From Amycolatopsis suaedae (GTDB lineage: Bacteria; Actinomycetota; Actinomycetes; Mycobacteriales; Pseudonocardiaceae), in NCBI RefSeq assembly GCF_004214935.1, contig NZ_SFCC01000021.1, positions 1 to 64,000 of the forward strand: DNA of 64,000 nt. The letters are read 5' to 3'. The notes under the pieces were generated by a model. That model had not been told where the DNA came from and did no database searches. It saw only the letters and a program-made list of their open reading frames with translations. Shown in pieces: positions 7,636 to 16,126 of this stretch; the first letter of the stretch is position 1; each line of letters opens with the position of its first letter. Both the position numbers and the translations under genes were made by a program.

Positions 7636-8862
7636 ATGGCAAAAGCGCTAGAGGGCATCCGGGTCCTCGACATGACCCACGTCCAGTCCGGGCCCTCGTG
7701 CACGCAGATCCTGGCCTGGCTGGGTGCGGACGTGGTGAAGCTGGAGGCTCCCTCCGGCGACATCACCCGCAAGCAGCTGCGCGACGTGCCCGATGTGGAC
7801 AGTCTGTACTTCACGATGCTCAACGCCAACAAGCGCAGCATCACGCTCAACATGAAAAGCGAGCGGGGCAAGGAACTGTTCACCAAGATGGTGCCGAAGT
7901 TCGACATCCTGGTGGAGAACTTCGGCCCGGGCACGCTGGAGCGGATGGGCTTCGACTGGGACACCCTGCGCGAGCTCAACCCCCGGCTGATCTACGCCTC
8001 GATCAAGGGCTTCGGCGAAGGGCCGTACAAGCACTTCAAGGCCTACGAGGTGGTCGCCCAGGCGATGGGCGGCTCGATGAGCACCACGGGCTTCGAGGAC
8101 GGGGTGCCGCTGGCCACCGGTGCCCAGATCGGTGACTCCGGTACGGGTATCCACACGGTGGCCGGCATCCTGGCCGCGCTCTACCAGCGTGAGCACTCGG
8201 GCACCGGCCAGCGGGTCACCGTGGCCATGCAGCACGCCGTGCTCAACCTGTGCCGGGTCAAGCTGCGCGACCAGCAGCGGCTGACGCACGGGCCGCTGGC
8301 CGAGTACCCGAACAAGCAGTTTGGCGACGAGGTCCCGCGCTCGGGCAACGCCTCCGGCGGCGGGCAGCCGGGCTGGGCGGTCAAGTGTGCTCCCGGCGGT
8401 CCCAACGACTACGTCTACGTGATCGTGCAGCCGGTCGGCTGGGAGCCCATCGCCCGGCTGATCGGCAGGCCCGAGCTGGTCGACGACCCCGAGTGGGCCA
8501 CGCCGGAGGCACGGCTGAACAAGCTGGACAAGATGTTCCAGCTGATCGAGGAGTGGACGGTCAACCACAACAAGTGGGACGTGCTGGCCAAGCTCAACGC
8601 GCACAACGTCCCGTGTGGACCGATCATGTCCACAAAGGAACTGATCGAGGACAGCTCGCTGGCCGACAACGACATCGTCGTGAAGGTCGACCACCCCGAG
8701 CGCGGCGAGTTCACCACGGTGGGCATGCCGATCAAGCTGTCCGACTCACCTGTCGACATCGAACGCTCGCCGCTGCTGGGCGAGCACAACGTGGAAGTCC
8801 TGGCCGAACTCGGGGTGGATGCCGCCGAGGTCGCCGAACTCCAGGCGAACGGAGTGATCTGA
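7636..8862 (+). CDS. frc: Formyl-CoA:oxalate CoA-transferase
   Basis: Moves CoA from formyl-CoA to oxalate, giving oxalyl-CoA and formate. The 408-residue class III CoA-transferase matches Oxalobacter Frc closely along its length: VLDMTHVQSGPSCTQ, DSLYFTMLNANKRSITLNMK, LVENFGPGTLERMGFDW, the catalytic aspartate in GAQIGDSGTG (Asp167), VAMQHAVLNLCRVKLRDQQRL and the active-site glycine loop GNASGGGQPG (237-246). These features separate Frc from carnitine, bile-acid and other CaiB/BaiF enzymes. It follows the ThDP lyase by 33 nt, with the ribosome site GAAAGGGAC upstream. This gene is the firmest evidence that the locus handles oxalate. Confidence 0.95.
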   Translation: MAKALEGIRVLDMTHVQSGPSCTQILAWLGADVVKLEAPSGDITRKQLRDVPDVDSLYFTMLNANKRSITLNMKSERGKELFTKMVPKFDILVENFGPGTLERMGFDWDTLRELNPRLIYASIKGFGEGPYKHFKAYEVVAQAMGGSMSTTGFEDGVPLATGAQIGDSGTGIHTVAGILAALYQREHSGTGQRVTVAMQHAVLNLCRVKLRDQQRLTHGPLAEYPNKQFGDEVPRSGNASGGGQPGWAVKCAPGGPNDYVYVIVQPVGWEPIARLIGRPELVDDPEWATPEARLNKLDKMFQLIEEWTVNHNKWDVLAKLNAHNVPCGPIMSTKELIEDSSLADNDIVVKVDHPERGEFTTVGMPIKLSDSPVDIERSPLLGEHNVEVLAELGVDAAEVAELQANGVI

Positions 8863-8863
8863 C

Positions 8864-11002
8864 GTGGCTTTCGATACCGCCGCGGTCAAGGAAGTACTGG
8901 ACAAGGTCCGCGCCGAGGGGCGCGCGGCGCTGACCGCCCCCGAGGGGCGGCGGATCTGCGAGGCCTACGGCATCCCCACGCCGGGCGAGGGCCTGGCCAC
9001 CACCGAGGACGAGGCGGTGTCGATCGCCACCGACCTCGGTTTCCCGGTGGCGATGAAGATCGTCTCGCCGGAGATCCTGCACAAGACCGACGCCGGCGGC
9101 GTCGAGATTGGTGTCGCCGACGCCGACGCGGTACGCCAGGCGTACCGGTCGATCATCGCCAACGCCAAGGCCTACGACGCGAGCGCGACCATCGTCGGCG
9201 TCCAGGTACAGCAGATGCTCGGCGGTGGCCAGGAGGTCATCATCGGCGCCACCACCGACGGCACGTTCGGCAAGGTGGTGGCGTTCGGTCTCGGTGGCGT
9301 GCTGGTCGAGGTGCTCAAGGACATCACCTTCCGGCTGGCGCCGGTCGACCGGGACCAGGCGCGGTCGATGCTGGACGGCATCCAGGCCGCGGACGTGCTC
9401 AAGGGCGCCCGCGGCGCCGAGCCGGTGGACGCCGACGCGCTGGCCGGGGTGATCGAGCGGGTGTCCGCGCTGGTCACCGACTTCCCGGAGATCTCCGAGG
9501 TGGACCTGAACCCGGTGTTCGCCACCGGGTCCGGCGCCACCGCCGCCGACGTGCGGATCCTGGTGGAGACCGGCGAGGTCGCCCCCAGGGTGGAGCGCTC
9601 GCCGGAGGAGATCCTCGCCTCGATGCGGCGGCTGATGAACCCGTCGGCCGTGGCCGTGATCGGCGCGTCCAACGAGGTGGGCAAGATCGGCAATTCGGTC
9701 ATGCGCAACCTCATCGGCGGCGGCTTCGAGGGGACGATCTACCCGATCAACCCCAAAGCGGACGAGGTCGAGGGCATCAAGGCCTACAAGTCGATCAGCG
9801 ACGTCGAGGGCGACATCGACGTGGCCGTGTTCGCCATCCCGGCGAAGTTCGTGGCCGGCGCGGTCGACGAGTGCGGCCGCAAGGGCGTCGGCGCGGCGGT
9901 GCTGATCCCGTCCGGGTTCGCCGAGACCGGCAACCAGGAGCTGCAGGACGAGGTCGTGGCGACGGCCACCAAGTACGGCATCCGCCTGCTGGGGCCGAAC
10001 ATCTACGGCTACTACTACACGCCGAGCAAGCTGTGCGCGACGTTCTGCACCCCGTACGACGTGCGCGGCGGGGTGGCGCTGACCTCGCAAAGCGGCGGCA
10101 TCGGCATGGCCATCCTCGGCTTCAGCCGCACCACGAAGATGGGCGTATCGGCCATCGTCGGGCTCGGCAACAAGTCCGATGTGGACGAGGACGACCTGCT
10201 GACGTTCTTCGAGCAGGACGACAACACCACGTGTGTCGCCATGCACCTGGAGGACCTCAAGGACGGCAGGGCGTTCGTCGACGCGGCCCAGCGCATCACC
10301 AAGAAGAAGCCGGTGGTGGTGCTCAAGGCGGGCCGGACCGACCTCGGGGCGCGGGCGGCCAGCTCGCATACCGGCGCGCTGGCCGGTGACGACAAGGTCT
10401 ACGACGACATCCTCCGCCAGGCCGGCGTGGTCCGCGCCCCCGGCCTGAACGAGATGCTCGAATACGCCAGGGGCCTTCCGCTGCTGCCCACGCCCAAGGG
10501 CGAGAACGTCGTGATCATCACCGGGGCCGGTGGTTCGGGCGTGCTGCTGTCCGACGCGTGTGTCGAGGCCGGACTGTCGCTGATGGACATCCCGCCGGAC
10601 CTCGACGAGTCGTTCCGCAAGTTCATCCCGCCGTTCGGCGCCGCGGGTAACCCGATCGACATCACCGGTGGCGAGCCGCCGTCGACCTACGAGGCCACCA
10701 TCAGGCTGGGCCTGGAGGACGACCGGATCCACTCGCTGATCCTGGGTTACTGGCACACGATCGTGACACCGCCGATGGTGTTCGCGAAGCTCACCGCCGA
10801 TGTCGTCGCACAGGCCAGGGCGAAGGGCATCGACAAGCCGGTGGTCGCGTCGCTGGCCGGCGACACCGAGGTCGAGCAGGCTTGCGACTACCTGTTCGAA
10901 CACGGCATCGTGGCCTACCCGTACACCACGGAGAAGCCGGTCGCCGTGCTCGGTGCGAAGTACCGCTGGGCCCGCTCGGCGGGACTGCTCGGCCAGGTTT
11001 GA
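8864..11002 (+). CDS. NDP-forming acyl-CoA synthetase, beta-alpha fusion
   Basis: A 712-residue acid-CoA ligase of the acetate-CoA ligase (ADP-forming) superfamily. The N-terminal ~230 residues are an ATP-grasp (beta) domain, with PVAMKIVSPEILHKTDAGGV and a closing EVDLNPVF. From ~255 comes the CoA-binding alpha part (AVIGASNEVGKIGNSVMRNL), then flavodoxin-like domains with the phospho-histidine in SSHTGALAGDD (His502). Fused members often run alpha then beta; here beta comes first. The GTG start lies one base after the frc stop, so the two are coupled. It probably activates an acid that enters or leaves the frc pathway (formate, oxalate, glycolate or acetate are candidates), giving a way to prime CoA transfer. 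The substrate is not readable from sequence. Confidence 0.88.
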   Translation: MAFDTAAVKEVLDKVRAEGRAALTAPEGRRICEAYGIPTPGEGLATTEDEAVSIATDLGFPVAMKIVSPEILHKTDAGGVEIGVADADAVRQAYRSIIANAKAYDASATIVGVQVQQMLGGGQEVIIGATTDGTFGKVVAFGLGGVLVEVLKDITFRLAPVDRDQARSMLDGIQAADVLKGARGAEPVDADALAGVIERVSALVTDFPEISEVDLNPVFATGSGATAADVRILVETGEVAPRVERSPEEILASMRRLMNPSAVAVIGASNEVGKIGNSVMRNLIGGGFEGTIYPINPKADEVEGIKAYKSISDVEGDIDVAVFAIPAKFVAGAVDECGRKGVGAAVLIPSGFAETGNQELQDEVVATATKYGIRLLGPNIYGYYYTPSKLCATFCTPYDVRGGVALTSQSGGIGMAILGFSRTTKMGVSAIVGLGNKSDVDEDDLLTFFEQDDNTTCVAMHLEDLKDGRAFVDAAQRITKKKPVVVLKAGRTDLGARAASSHTGALAGDDKVYDDILRQAGVVRAPGLNEMLEYARGLPLLPTPKGENVVIITGAGGSGVLLSDACVEAGLSLMDIPPDLDESFRKFIPPFGAAGNPIDITGGEPPSTYEATIRLGLEDDRIHSLILGYWHTIVTPPMVFAKLTADVVAQARAKGIDKPVVASLAGDTEVEQACDYLFEHGIVAYPYTTEKPVAVLGAKYRWARSAGLLGQV

Positions 11003-11072
11003 CCCACGAACGAGGACAAGGGGGTCGGAACACATAGGACGGAAGTGACAGTGGAAGACGGAGGTTGCAACA

Positions 11073-12584
11073 GTGGATGCGTCGAACGCCCCGGCGACGG
11101 GGTCGTCCAGTGGTGAGGTGACGGCCTCACCCACGGGCGGAACAGAACGGGTATGGCGGGCGGGCAAGCTCGAACCCATGCCCATCCGTCCCCTGCCCGA
11201 AGCACCACCTTCGATCCACATCCTCGGACCGACGGTGTTCCTGGTGGCACTCGGCGTCGGTATGGGCGAGTCCTACCTGTGGCCGAGGCTGGTCCTGGTC
11301 TTCGGGCCGGACATCAGGTGGCTGTTCCTGATTGGTGTGACGCTGCAGGCCGTCGTCATGCTCGAGATGGCACGCTACGCCATGGCCACCGGGGAGAGCA
11401 TCTTCTTCGGTGCGGCACGAATATTCAAACCACTCATGTGGTTCTTCTTCGCGGTGGCGATCCTGGTCTATATCTGGCCGGGGCACATCTCCGCGGGCGC
11501 GGCGGCGTTCCAGGAGATAACCGGGATCAACTGGATCACCGCCGCGTGTGTCGGGCTGGTACTGGTCGGCGTGGTGTTCAGCCTGGCCAAGGTGGTCTAC
11601 AACCTGCTCGAGAACGTGCTGTCCGTCCTCATCGGAGCGCTGGTGCTCGGCTCCGCGGTCATCGCCTCGATGGTCGGCACGTGGGAGGACCTGTCCAGCA
11701 CGCTGTCCGGCATGTTCCAGTTCGGGTACTTCCCGACGGAGATGTTCTCCTCGACGTGGTTCCCGATCGTGGTCGGCTCCATCGCGTTCGCGGGGCCGTC
11801 GGGCATGCAGCAGATGTGGTACACGCTGCACCTGCGCGACAGCGGCGCAGGCATGGGCAGTCACATCCCGAAGATCCGGGGCCTGCGGCACGCCGGTGAG
11901 CAGGAGGAGATGCCCAGCCGGGGGTACATGTTCGACACCTCCGACCCGGACGAGATGCGCAAGTGGAAGGGCTGGCGGCGCTGGGTCACGTTCGACGCGC
12001 TGCTGCTGTTCTGGGGTGTCACCATGCTGGTGACCATCTCGTTCACGGTGCTGGCCAAGGCCGCGGACCGCAACAGCCCGGACGTCAAGGCACTGATCGA
12101 GGGTGGCGACCGGGAGGCCGCGCTCAACGCCATGGCGGCCACGTTCTCCTCGGTGGGCGGTCAGGCACTGGGCACGGTGTTCCTCGGGTTCATCGCGCTG
12201 ATCGGGATGAACGCGACACTCGGGTTGTTCGACTCGTTCTCGCGTGGTCAGGCCGACATGACGTTCTTCTTCGTGCCCGGCGCGAAGAAGATGAAGATGT
12301 CGCATCTGTACTTCGCGTTCCTGTGGGGTCTGATCATCTTCGGTGTGCTCGTGCTGCTGCTGGGCGACCCGGACGGACCGAGCCAGATCCTGGACATCCT
12401 GTCGTTCCTGTCGGCGTTCGCGATGGGTGCCTACTGCGTCGTACTGCTGCTGGTGAACAACAAGCTGCTGCCGAAGCCGATCCGCCCGAAGTGGTGGAGC
12501 AACGCGATCATCGGTTTCGGCGCGTTGTTCTACCTCGGAATGCTCTTCTACAGTCTGTTCGCCTACGGCGTCGTACTGGATTGA
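11073..12584 (+). CDS. Nramp-like membrane transporter lacking the metal-binding motifs
   Basis: A 503-residue inner-membrane protein with about 11 hydrophobic segments after a ~45-residue hydrophilic N-terminus. The GTG start has a GGAGG about 8 nt upstream. The pattern GPTVFLVALGVGMGESYLWP at the first helix and IAFAGPSGMQQMWYTLHLRD at about the sixth recall Nramp divalent-metal transporters. The residues that bind metal in that family (DPGN in helix 1, MPH in helix 6) are replaced by GMGES and SGMQQ. Metal transport is therefore doubtful. Placement right after frc and the CoA ligase suggests uptake of oxalate or a related acid. The Nramp link is a distant resemblance judged by eye. Confidence 0.7.
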   Translation: MDASNAPATGSSSGEVTASPTGGTERVWRAGKLEPMPIRPLPEAPPSIHILGPTVFLVALGVGMGESYLWPRLVLVFGPDIRWLFLIGVTLQAVVMLEMARYAMATGESIFFGAARIFKPLMWFFFAVAILVYIWPGHISAGAAAFQEITGINWITAACVGLVLVGVVFSLAKVVYNLLENVLSVLIGALVLGSAVIASMVGTWEDLSSTLSGMFQFGYFPTEMFSSTWFPIVVGSIAFAGPSGMQQMWYTLHLRDSGAGMGSHIPKIRGLRHAGEQEEMPSRGYMFDTSDPDEMRKWKGWRRWVTFDALLLFWGVTMLVTISFTVLAKAADRNSPDVKALIEGGDREAALNAMAATFSSVGGQALGTVFLGFIALIGMNATLGLFDSFSRGQADMTFFFVPGAKKMKMSHLYFAFLWGLIIFGVLVLLLGDPDGPSQILDILSFLSAFAMGAYCVVLLLVNNKLLPKPIRPKWWSNAIIGFGALFYLGMLFYSLFAYGVVLD

Positions 12585-12591
12585 GGTCGAC

Positions 12592-13140
12592 ATGAGCCTG
12601 GACATGGCACGGATGCGCAGCCTCGCGGAACTCGGGTTCCCCGGGTTCCTCGCCGGCCTGATCGGCGGTGTGGTGGCGGGCGGGCTCACGGCCGTGGCCG
12701 GGCAGACCCCGGCGTGGGCGCTGACCGCGATGGTCACGCTCGGCCTGCCGCTGGGCCTGTTCGGGATGGGCTACGGCCTGCTGGTGGTCAAGGGCATCGC
12801 CCGGCCCGGAACGTTCGCCCCCGCGGCGTTGTTCTGGCTGATCGGGTTCCCGCTGTCCCGGCTGCTGCAGGAGGTCCTCACCCGGGCCGTGGTGGTCGGC
12901 GAGCCGGGGCTCCCGCCGGACCTGCTCGGTTTCTTCGCCTACCAGGGCATCGTCAGCGCCGGGTTCGCGATCGGGTTCCTGTGGATGCACGAGCGGATCG
13001 CACCGCAGTGGTGGCGCAAGGTCGCCGACCGCAATCCCGACGCGGGCGCGGTGTTCCAGCGTTATGTCGCGCATTCGCGGTTGCTCTACGAACAGCGGGA
13101 ACAACGCCGTAAGGCGCGGGCGGCGCGCGCTCGCCGGTAG
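12592..13140 (+). CDS. Small 4-TM membrane protein of the oxalate operon
   Basis: A 182-residue protein with about four hydrophobic segments (from FPGFLAGLIGGVVAGG to FFAYQGIVSAGFAIGFLW) and a very basic C-terminus (REQRRKARAARARR). I do not recognise a family. The ATG lies 7 nt after the transporter stop, with GAGG in between, so it belongs to the same operon. It could be an accessory subunit of the preceding Nramp-like transporter. That is only a context inference. Confidence 0.7.
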   Translation: MSLDMARMRSLAELGFPGFLAGLIGGVVAGGLTAVAGQTPAWALTAMVTLGLPLGLFGMGYGLLVVKGIARPGTFAPAALFWLIGFPLSRLLQEVLTRAVVVGEPGLPPDLLGFFAYQGIVSAGFAIGFLWMHERIAPQWWRKVADRNPDAGAVFQRYVAHSRLLYEQREQRRKARAARARR

Positions 13141-13150
13141 TTCCGGATCG

Positions 13151-13203
13151 CTCGGGAAGGCCACCTTCATTACGTCCGACGTGGTGAGGGTGGCCTTCCC
13201 GAG
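13151..13203. repeat. Dispersed 53-bp palindrome, copy 1
   Basis: Two 25-bp arms (13151-13175, 13179-13203) separated by CCG. The arm contains GGGAAGGCCACCTTCATTAC; its outer end is CTCGGG where other copies have CACGTG, and the change is compensated in the opposite arm. It lies 10 nt after the 4-TM gene and is likely to end the oxalate operon transcript. Confidence 0.75.
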
Positions 13204-13443
13204 CTTGGGTGACCCAGTTGAGTGGATCTTCGTTTTCGGGGGCCGGGGGAGGCTTTCTGTTTGGAAACTGTTGCGATAGAGTGACCTCGCTGAGGAATTC
13301 AGCAAGTATTCGGAGCTGGTCCCTCGGGGCCGTGCACCACGACGGGGCCTGGTGGGCCCCCGCAGACCCCATCGTGGTGCTTGCACCGCCGGCTCACTGG
13401 CCGCGCCGACGGTGGCGGCTTTCCGCGGAACCTGGATCCGGTT
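13204..13443. other. Gene-free stretch with a strong hairpin (possible structured RNA)
   Basis: No credible gene is visible between the palindrome at 13203 and the small gene at 13459. The stretch is less GC-rich at 13225-13300. It contains a 14-bp stem with one mismatch (13334-13347 pairing with 13367-13380, GCACCACGACGGGG and its partner) that encloses a second inverted repeat of GGGGCC and GGCCCC. A smaller AACC/GGTT hairpin follows near 13429-13443. The structure could be part of a 3' untranslated region or an independent small RNA; sequence alone cannot decide. Confidence 0.35.
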
Positions 13444-13466
13444 CCTCCTGAGTAGCGGTCAGGAGG
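13444..13466 (-). terminator. Hairpin after the small minus-strand gene
   Basis: CCTCCTGA at 13444-13451 pairs perfectly with TCAGGAGG at 13459-13466 around a 7-nt loop. The stop codon of the 64-codon minus-strand gene (13459-13461) lies inside the stem. Confidence 0.5.
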
Positions 13467-13653
13467 AGACGGATGCGTGGCGGTCGCCCGTCCGAGCCTC
13501 TCGGCGCAGGTAGTCCTCGACCTGCGTGCTGGGGTCGCGGCGGGCGGCCTCCATGGCCATGGCCATCCCGAGGCCCTGCGGGCGCCCGTCGGCGTTGAAA
13601 CCACGCGGCGCACGGGCGATCGCCCTGATCATGTCCGTGAAGGAACGCATCAC
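13459..13653 (-). CDS. Small protein, 64 residues, downstream of the GntR gene
   Basis: Reads MMRSFTDMIRAIARAPRGF to the end TQVEDYLRREARTGDRHASV plus two serines. The GTG start at 13653 (ATG at 13650) is preceded by AGAAGG at 13661-13666 with 7-nt spacing, a good ribosome site. The gene runs in the same direction as the GntR regulator, 105 nt downstream of it, and is followed at once by a hairpin. The sequence is amphipathic and basic without a membrane segment. I recognise no family and give no function. The ribosome site, spacing and terminator make a real gene more likely than chance. Confidence 0.5.
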   Translation of the reverse strand: MMRSFTDMIRAIARAPRGFNADGRPQGLGMAMAMEAARRDPSTQVEDYLRREARTGDRHASVSS

Positions 13654-13758
13654 AGATTCACCTTCTTTCTTTCCCTGCGGTGGATTCCAGGCGTGCTCGC
13701 CTGGTCCCGGAACGCGCCGTTGGTTTCCGGGAGAGTGGGGGAGCGGGGGTTGCCCGGC

Positions 13759-14505
13759 TCAGCGCTTGGCGGTCGTGCCCGGCCGCCTGCGGGTGCGCAC
13801 CTGGGCAGGCGGCTCGGTGGCCACGCTGTCCTGGTGCTGTTCGAGGTAGGACCTGCGGGTGCGCTCGGTGTGCTCCCGCATGATCGTCGCGGCGGCCTCG
13901 GCGTCCTTGCGCTCGATGGCGTCGACCATCCTGGAATGTTCTTCCCAGGAGTGCTTTCCCCGCTGCCGTGCGACCGGCGTGTAGTACCAGCGCACCCGGC
14001 GGTCGACCTGCGTCGCGAAGTCGAGGAGTACGCGGTTGCCGGACAGTTCGGTCACACATCGGTGCAACGCCGCGTTGGCCTCGACCATTCCCTCGACGTC
14101 GCCGGCTTCCTGGGCCGCCTCGCCCTTGCGGCAGAGCTCGCGCAGCCGCGCGACACCGGCGGCGTCGGTGTTGAGTGCCGCCAGCCGTGCCGACTCGGTC
14201 TCCAGCAGCGCGCGTACCGCCAGCAGCTCGTCGGCCTCGGCCTGGGTGGGAGCGTGGACGAACGCCCCGTAGCCCGGCCGCAGGTCGACCCAGCCCTCGG
14301 AGTTCAGCAGCTGCAGGGCCTCACGTACCGGCTGCCGGGAGACGCCGAGCATCTCCGCGAGCTCGCTCTCGACCAGGTGCTGGCCGGGGGCGAGGTGGCC
14401 GGTGATGATCAGTTCCTGCATCGACTGGTAAACCCGCTCACGGAGCGGGACCGGCCGGTCGATCCGGCGAGCCGCCAGGTCATTCGGCAACTGCGTCGGC
14501 TGCAT
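13759..14505 (-). CDS. FCD-type GntR transcriptional regulator of the oxalate locus
   Basis: A 248-residue regulator. Residues ~20-84 form the GntR winged helix (PLRERVYQSMQELIITG, HLVESELAEMLGVSRQPVRE, LRPGYGAFV). Residues ~92-225 are the all-helical FCD ligand-binding domain (ADELLAVRALLETESARLAA, ANAALHRCVTELSGN, MVDAIERKDAEAAATIMREH). Such regulators usually bind small organic acids and repress catabolic genes until the acid is present. The gene's own upstream region carries site D of the 16-bp motif, which suggests autoregulation, and the same motif lies before three other transcription units of the locus. The ATG at 14505 gives the normal family length. The effector is unknown; oxalate, oxalyl-CoA or glyoxylate are candidates. 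Confidence 0.9.
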   Translation of the reverse strand: MQPTQLPNDLAARRIDRPVPLRERVYQSMQELIITGHLAPGQHLVESELAEMLGVSRQPVREALQLLNSEGWVDLRPGYGAFVHAPTQAEADELLAVRALLETESARLAALNTDAAGVARLRELCRKGEAAQEAGDVEGMVEANAALHRCVTELSGNRVLLDFATQVDRRVRWYYTPVARQRGKHSWEEHSRMVDAIERKDAEAAATIMREHTERTRRSYLEQHQDSVATEPPAQVRTRRRPGTTAKR

Positions 14506-14570
14506 GTGAACTCCAAATTACTGTGGGGACGGACCGGGGTTCCGGCCACTGACCGTAGTGATCGTCGACT

Positions 14571-14586
14571 GCCTACAGCATACAAT
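14571..14586. promoter_or_regulatory. Oxalate-locus operator D, upstream of the GntR gene
   Basis: On the minus strand it reads ATTGTATGCTGTAGGC, matching site A at 12 of 16 positions, with the TGTATGC core intact. It lies about 65 bp upstream of the regulator's start. It is the weakest of the four copies, as is common for an autoregulatory site. Confidence 0.45.
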
Positions 14587-14757
14587 GAGAACGTTGTCCG
14601 ATTTGGTGAATGCAGTCACATCACGGGTAATTGCTCCGATTGTGCGTTCGCAACATGTTCGACGGCTATGTCGGGGCGCATTTTCGTGATTACACACAGC
14701 TCCATTTGGGGGTATTTTTACCTACAAAGGATGTAGATCAACTTTTTCGGTTGCCGG
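14587..14757. other. AT-richer intergenic stretch between the GntR and MFS genes
   Basis: About 170 bp near 50 percent GC, against roughly 70 percent around it. On the minus strand a weak hairpin (CTACA, 5 nt, TGTAG at 14721-14735) followed by GTAAAAATA could end the MFS transcript. The rest probably holds the GntR promoter. No gene is visible. Confidence 0.4.
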
Positions 14758-16089
14758 TTACGCTTCGCGCACTACCACCGGGGTAGCCGGAATGACGCGG
14801 AGTAAACCGGGGCGGCGCAGGCCCTGGCAGAGCGCCGCGGCGCCCAGCGCGACCGTCCCGGCGCCGAGGAACACCGCCGGGTAGCCCCACAGGTGCGCCA
14901 GCGCCGCGCCCGCGCCGACACCGGCCAGCCCGCCCAGTGCCTTCGCGCTGTAGATGACCGCGTTGACCTCCAGGCCGGCCCGGTCGCCGAAGCACTCCCT
15001 GGCCAGCTCGGCGAACAGCGGGTAGAAGGCGCCCCCGCCCGCACCGGCCACCAGCGCGGCGATCAGCAGCAGTACCGCGGAGCCGGACGCGGCGGCACCG
15101 GCCAGCAGCACCTGACCGGTCCCGAGCAGTGCCAGGACCAGGCGCAGCGTGGACCGCAGGCCGATCCGCTCGGCGACCCGGATCGCCAGCGACCGCCCGG
15201 TGCCGTTGACCCCGACCAGCAGGCAGGTGCCGACGGCGGCGATGACCAGGCCGAGGCCCAGTTCGACGGCCACCGTGGCGAGGAAGGCCACGTCCAGCAG
15301 GGACACCGCGCTGGCGCAGAGCAGGATCACGCACATGCGCGTCAGCGCCCCGGTGCGCAGCGCCTCCCTCGACGAGAACTGCCGGGCCGCCGCGGGGCCG
15401 TGCCGTCGCAGTGCCCACTCGCGCGGGTCGGGCTTCGGCGGCCACCAGTCGGCGGGCGGGTCGCGGAACAGCAGGCCCGCCGCGGCGACGACCGCGGCCA
15501 GCAGCAGGCCGGCGACGACGAGCACGGGGGACAGGCCGCCGGTGCCGGTGGCGACGGCGAAGGCGACGACGAACGGCACGCAGCCGAACGCGAACGCGCC
15601 GGTGGCCAGGCTCACCGAGGCAGCCGAGCGTTCCGGGTACCACTTGGCCACCGTCGACGAGCAGGTCGCGTAGACCAGCCCGGCGCCGGTGCCGGCCAGT
15701 ACGGAGAACCCGGCCAGCGCGACCGGCACCGAGCCGTGTGCCAGCGCCGGCAGGCCGGCCGCGGTCAGCACCGCGCCGGTGAGCATCGCGCTGCGTGGCC
15801 CGATCCGGCCGCGTTCGCGCAGGTAGGCCACCGGGAAGCCGGTGGCGGCCTGGAACACCGTCCACAACGCGAGCAGGCCGAACACCTCCGCCGCGCTCCA
15901 GCCGCGATCGAGCAGGCCGGGCGCCAGCGCGCCGTAGCCGTACTGGAGCACGCCGACCGCCGCCATCGCGGCGACCGCGGCCCACAGCTGCCAAGCGCGC
16001 GGCCTGCCGCCACCGGCCTCTTCGGCGGTCGGCCCCACGACGTAACGCCTGCCGAAGCAGTCGAGCAGTTCCCGGGTCTCGGGGCTCAT
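14758..16089 (-). CDS. Oxalate/formate antiporter-type MFS transporter
   Basis: A 443-residue, 12-helix major facilitator protein. Features include PRAWQLWAAVAAMAAVGVLQ at helix 1, the tight-turn segment YLRERGRIGPRSA between helices 2 and 3, LAGTGAGLVYATCSSTVAKWYPERS, and FYPLFAELARECFGDRAG before the last helices. The motifs GAGLVYA and KWYPERS are typical of the OFA (oxalate:formate antiporter) branch. Expected role: import of oxalate, perhaps in exchange for formate or with protons. I start at the ATG at 16089 because CAGGGAGGCG precedes it. An upstream extension to 16212 would run through operator C and is unlikely. It is divergent from the truncated aldehyde dehydrogenase gene. Confidence 0.85.
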   Translation of the reverse strand: MSPETRELLDCFGRRYVVGPTAEEAGGGRPRAWQLWAAVAAMAAVGVLQYGYGALAPGLLDRGWSAAEVFGLLALWTVFQAATGFPVAYLRERGRIGPRSAMLTGAVLTAAGLPALAHGSVPVALAGFSVLAGTGAGLVYATCSSTVAKWYPERSAASVSLATGAFAFGCVPFVVAFAVATGTGGLSPVLVVAGLLLAAVVAAAGLLFRDPPADWWPPKPDPREWALRRHGPAAARQFSSREALRTGALTRMCVILLCASAVSLLDVAFLATVAVELGLGLVIAAVGTCLLVGVNGTGRSLAIRVAERIGLRSTLRLVLALLGTGQVLLAGAAASGSAVLLLIAALVAGAGGGAFYPLFAELARECFGDRAGLEVNAVIYSAKALGGLAGVGAGAALAHLWGYPAVFLGAGTVALGAAALCQGLRRPGLLRVIPATPVVVREA

Positions 16090-16126
16090 CGTCGCCTCCC
16101 TGTGGACTGGAGATGGACAAGGTGTT

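Noticed and set aside
8732..11221. A long minus-strand open frame opposite the acyl-CoA synthetase gene
   Set aside because: No recognisable domains, and a complete acid-CoA ligase lies on the plus strand. Long antisense frames are expected at this GC content.
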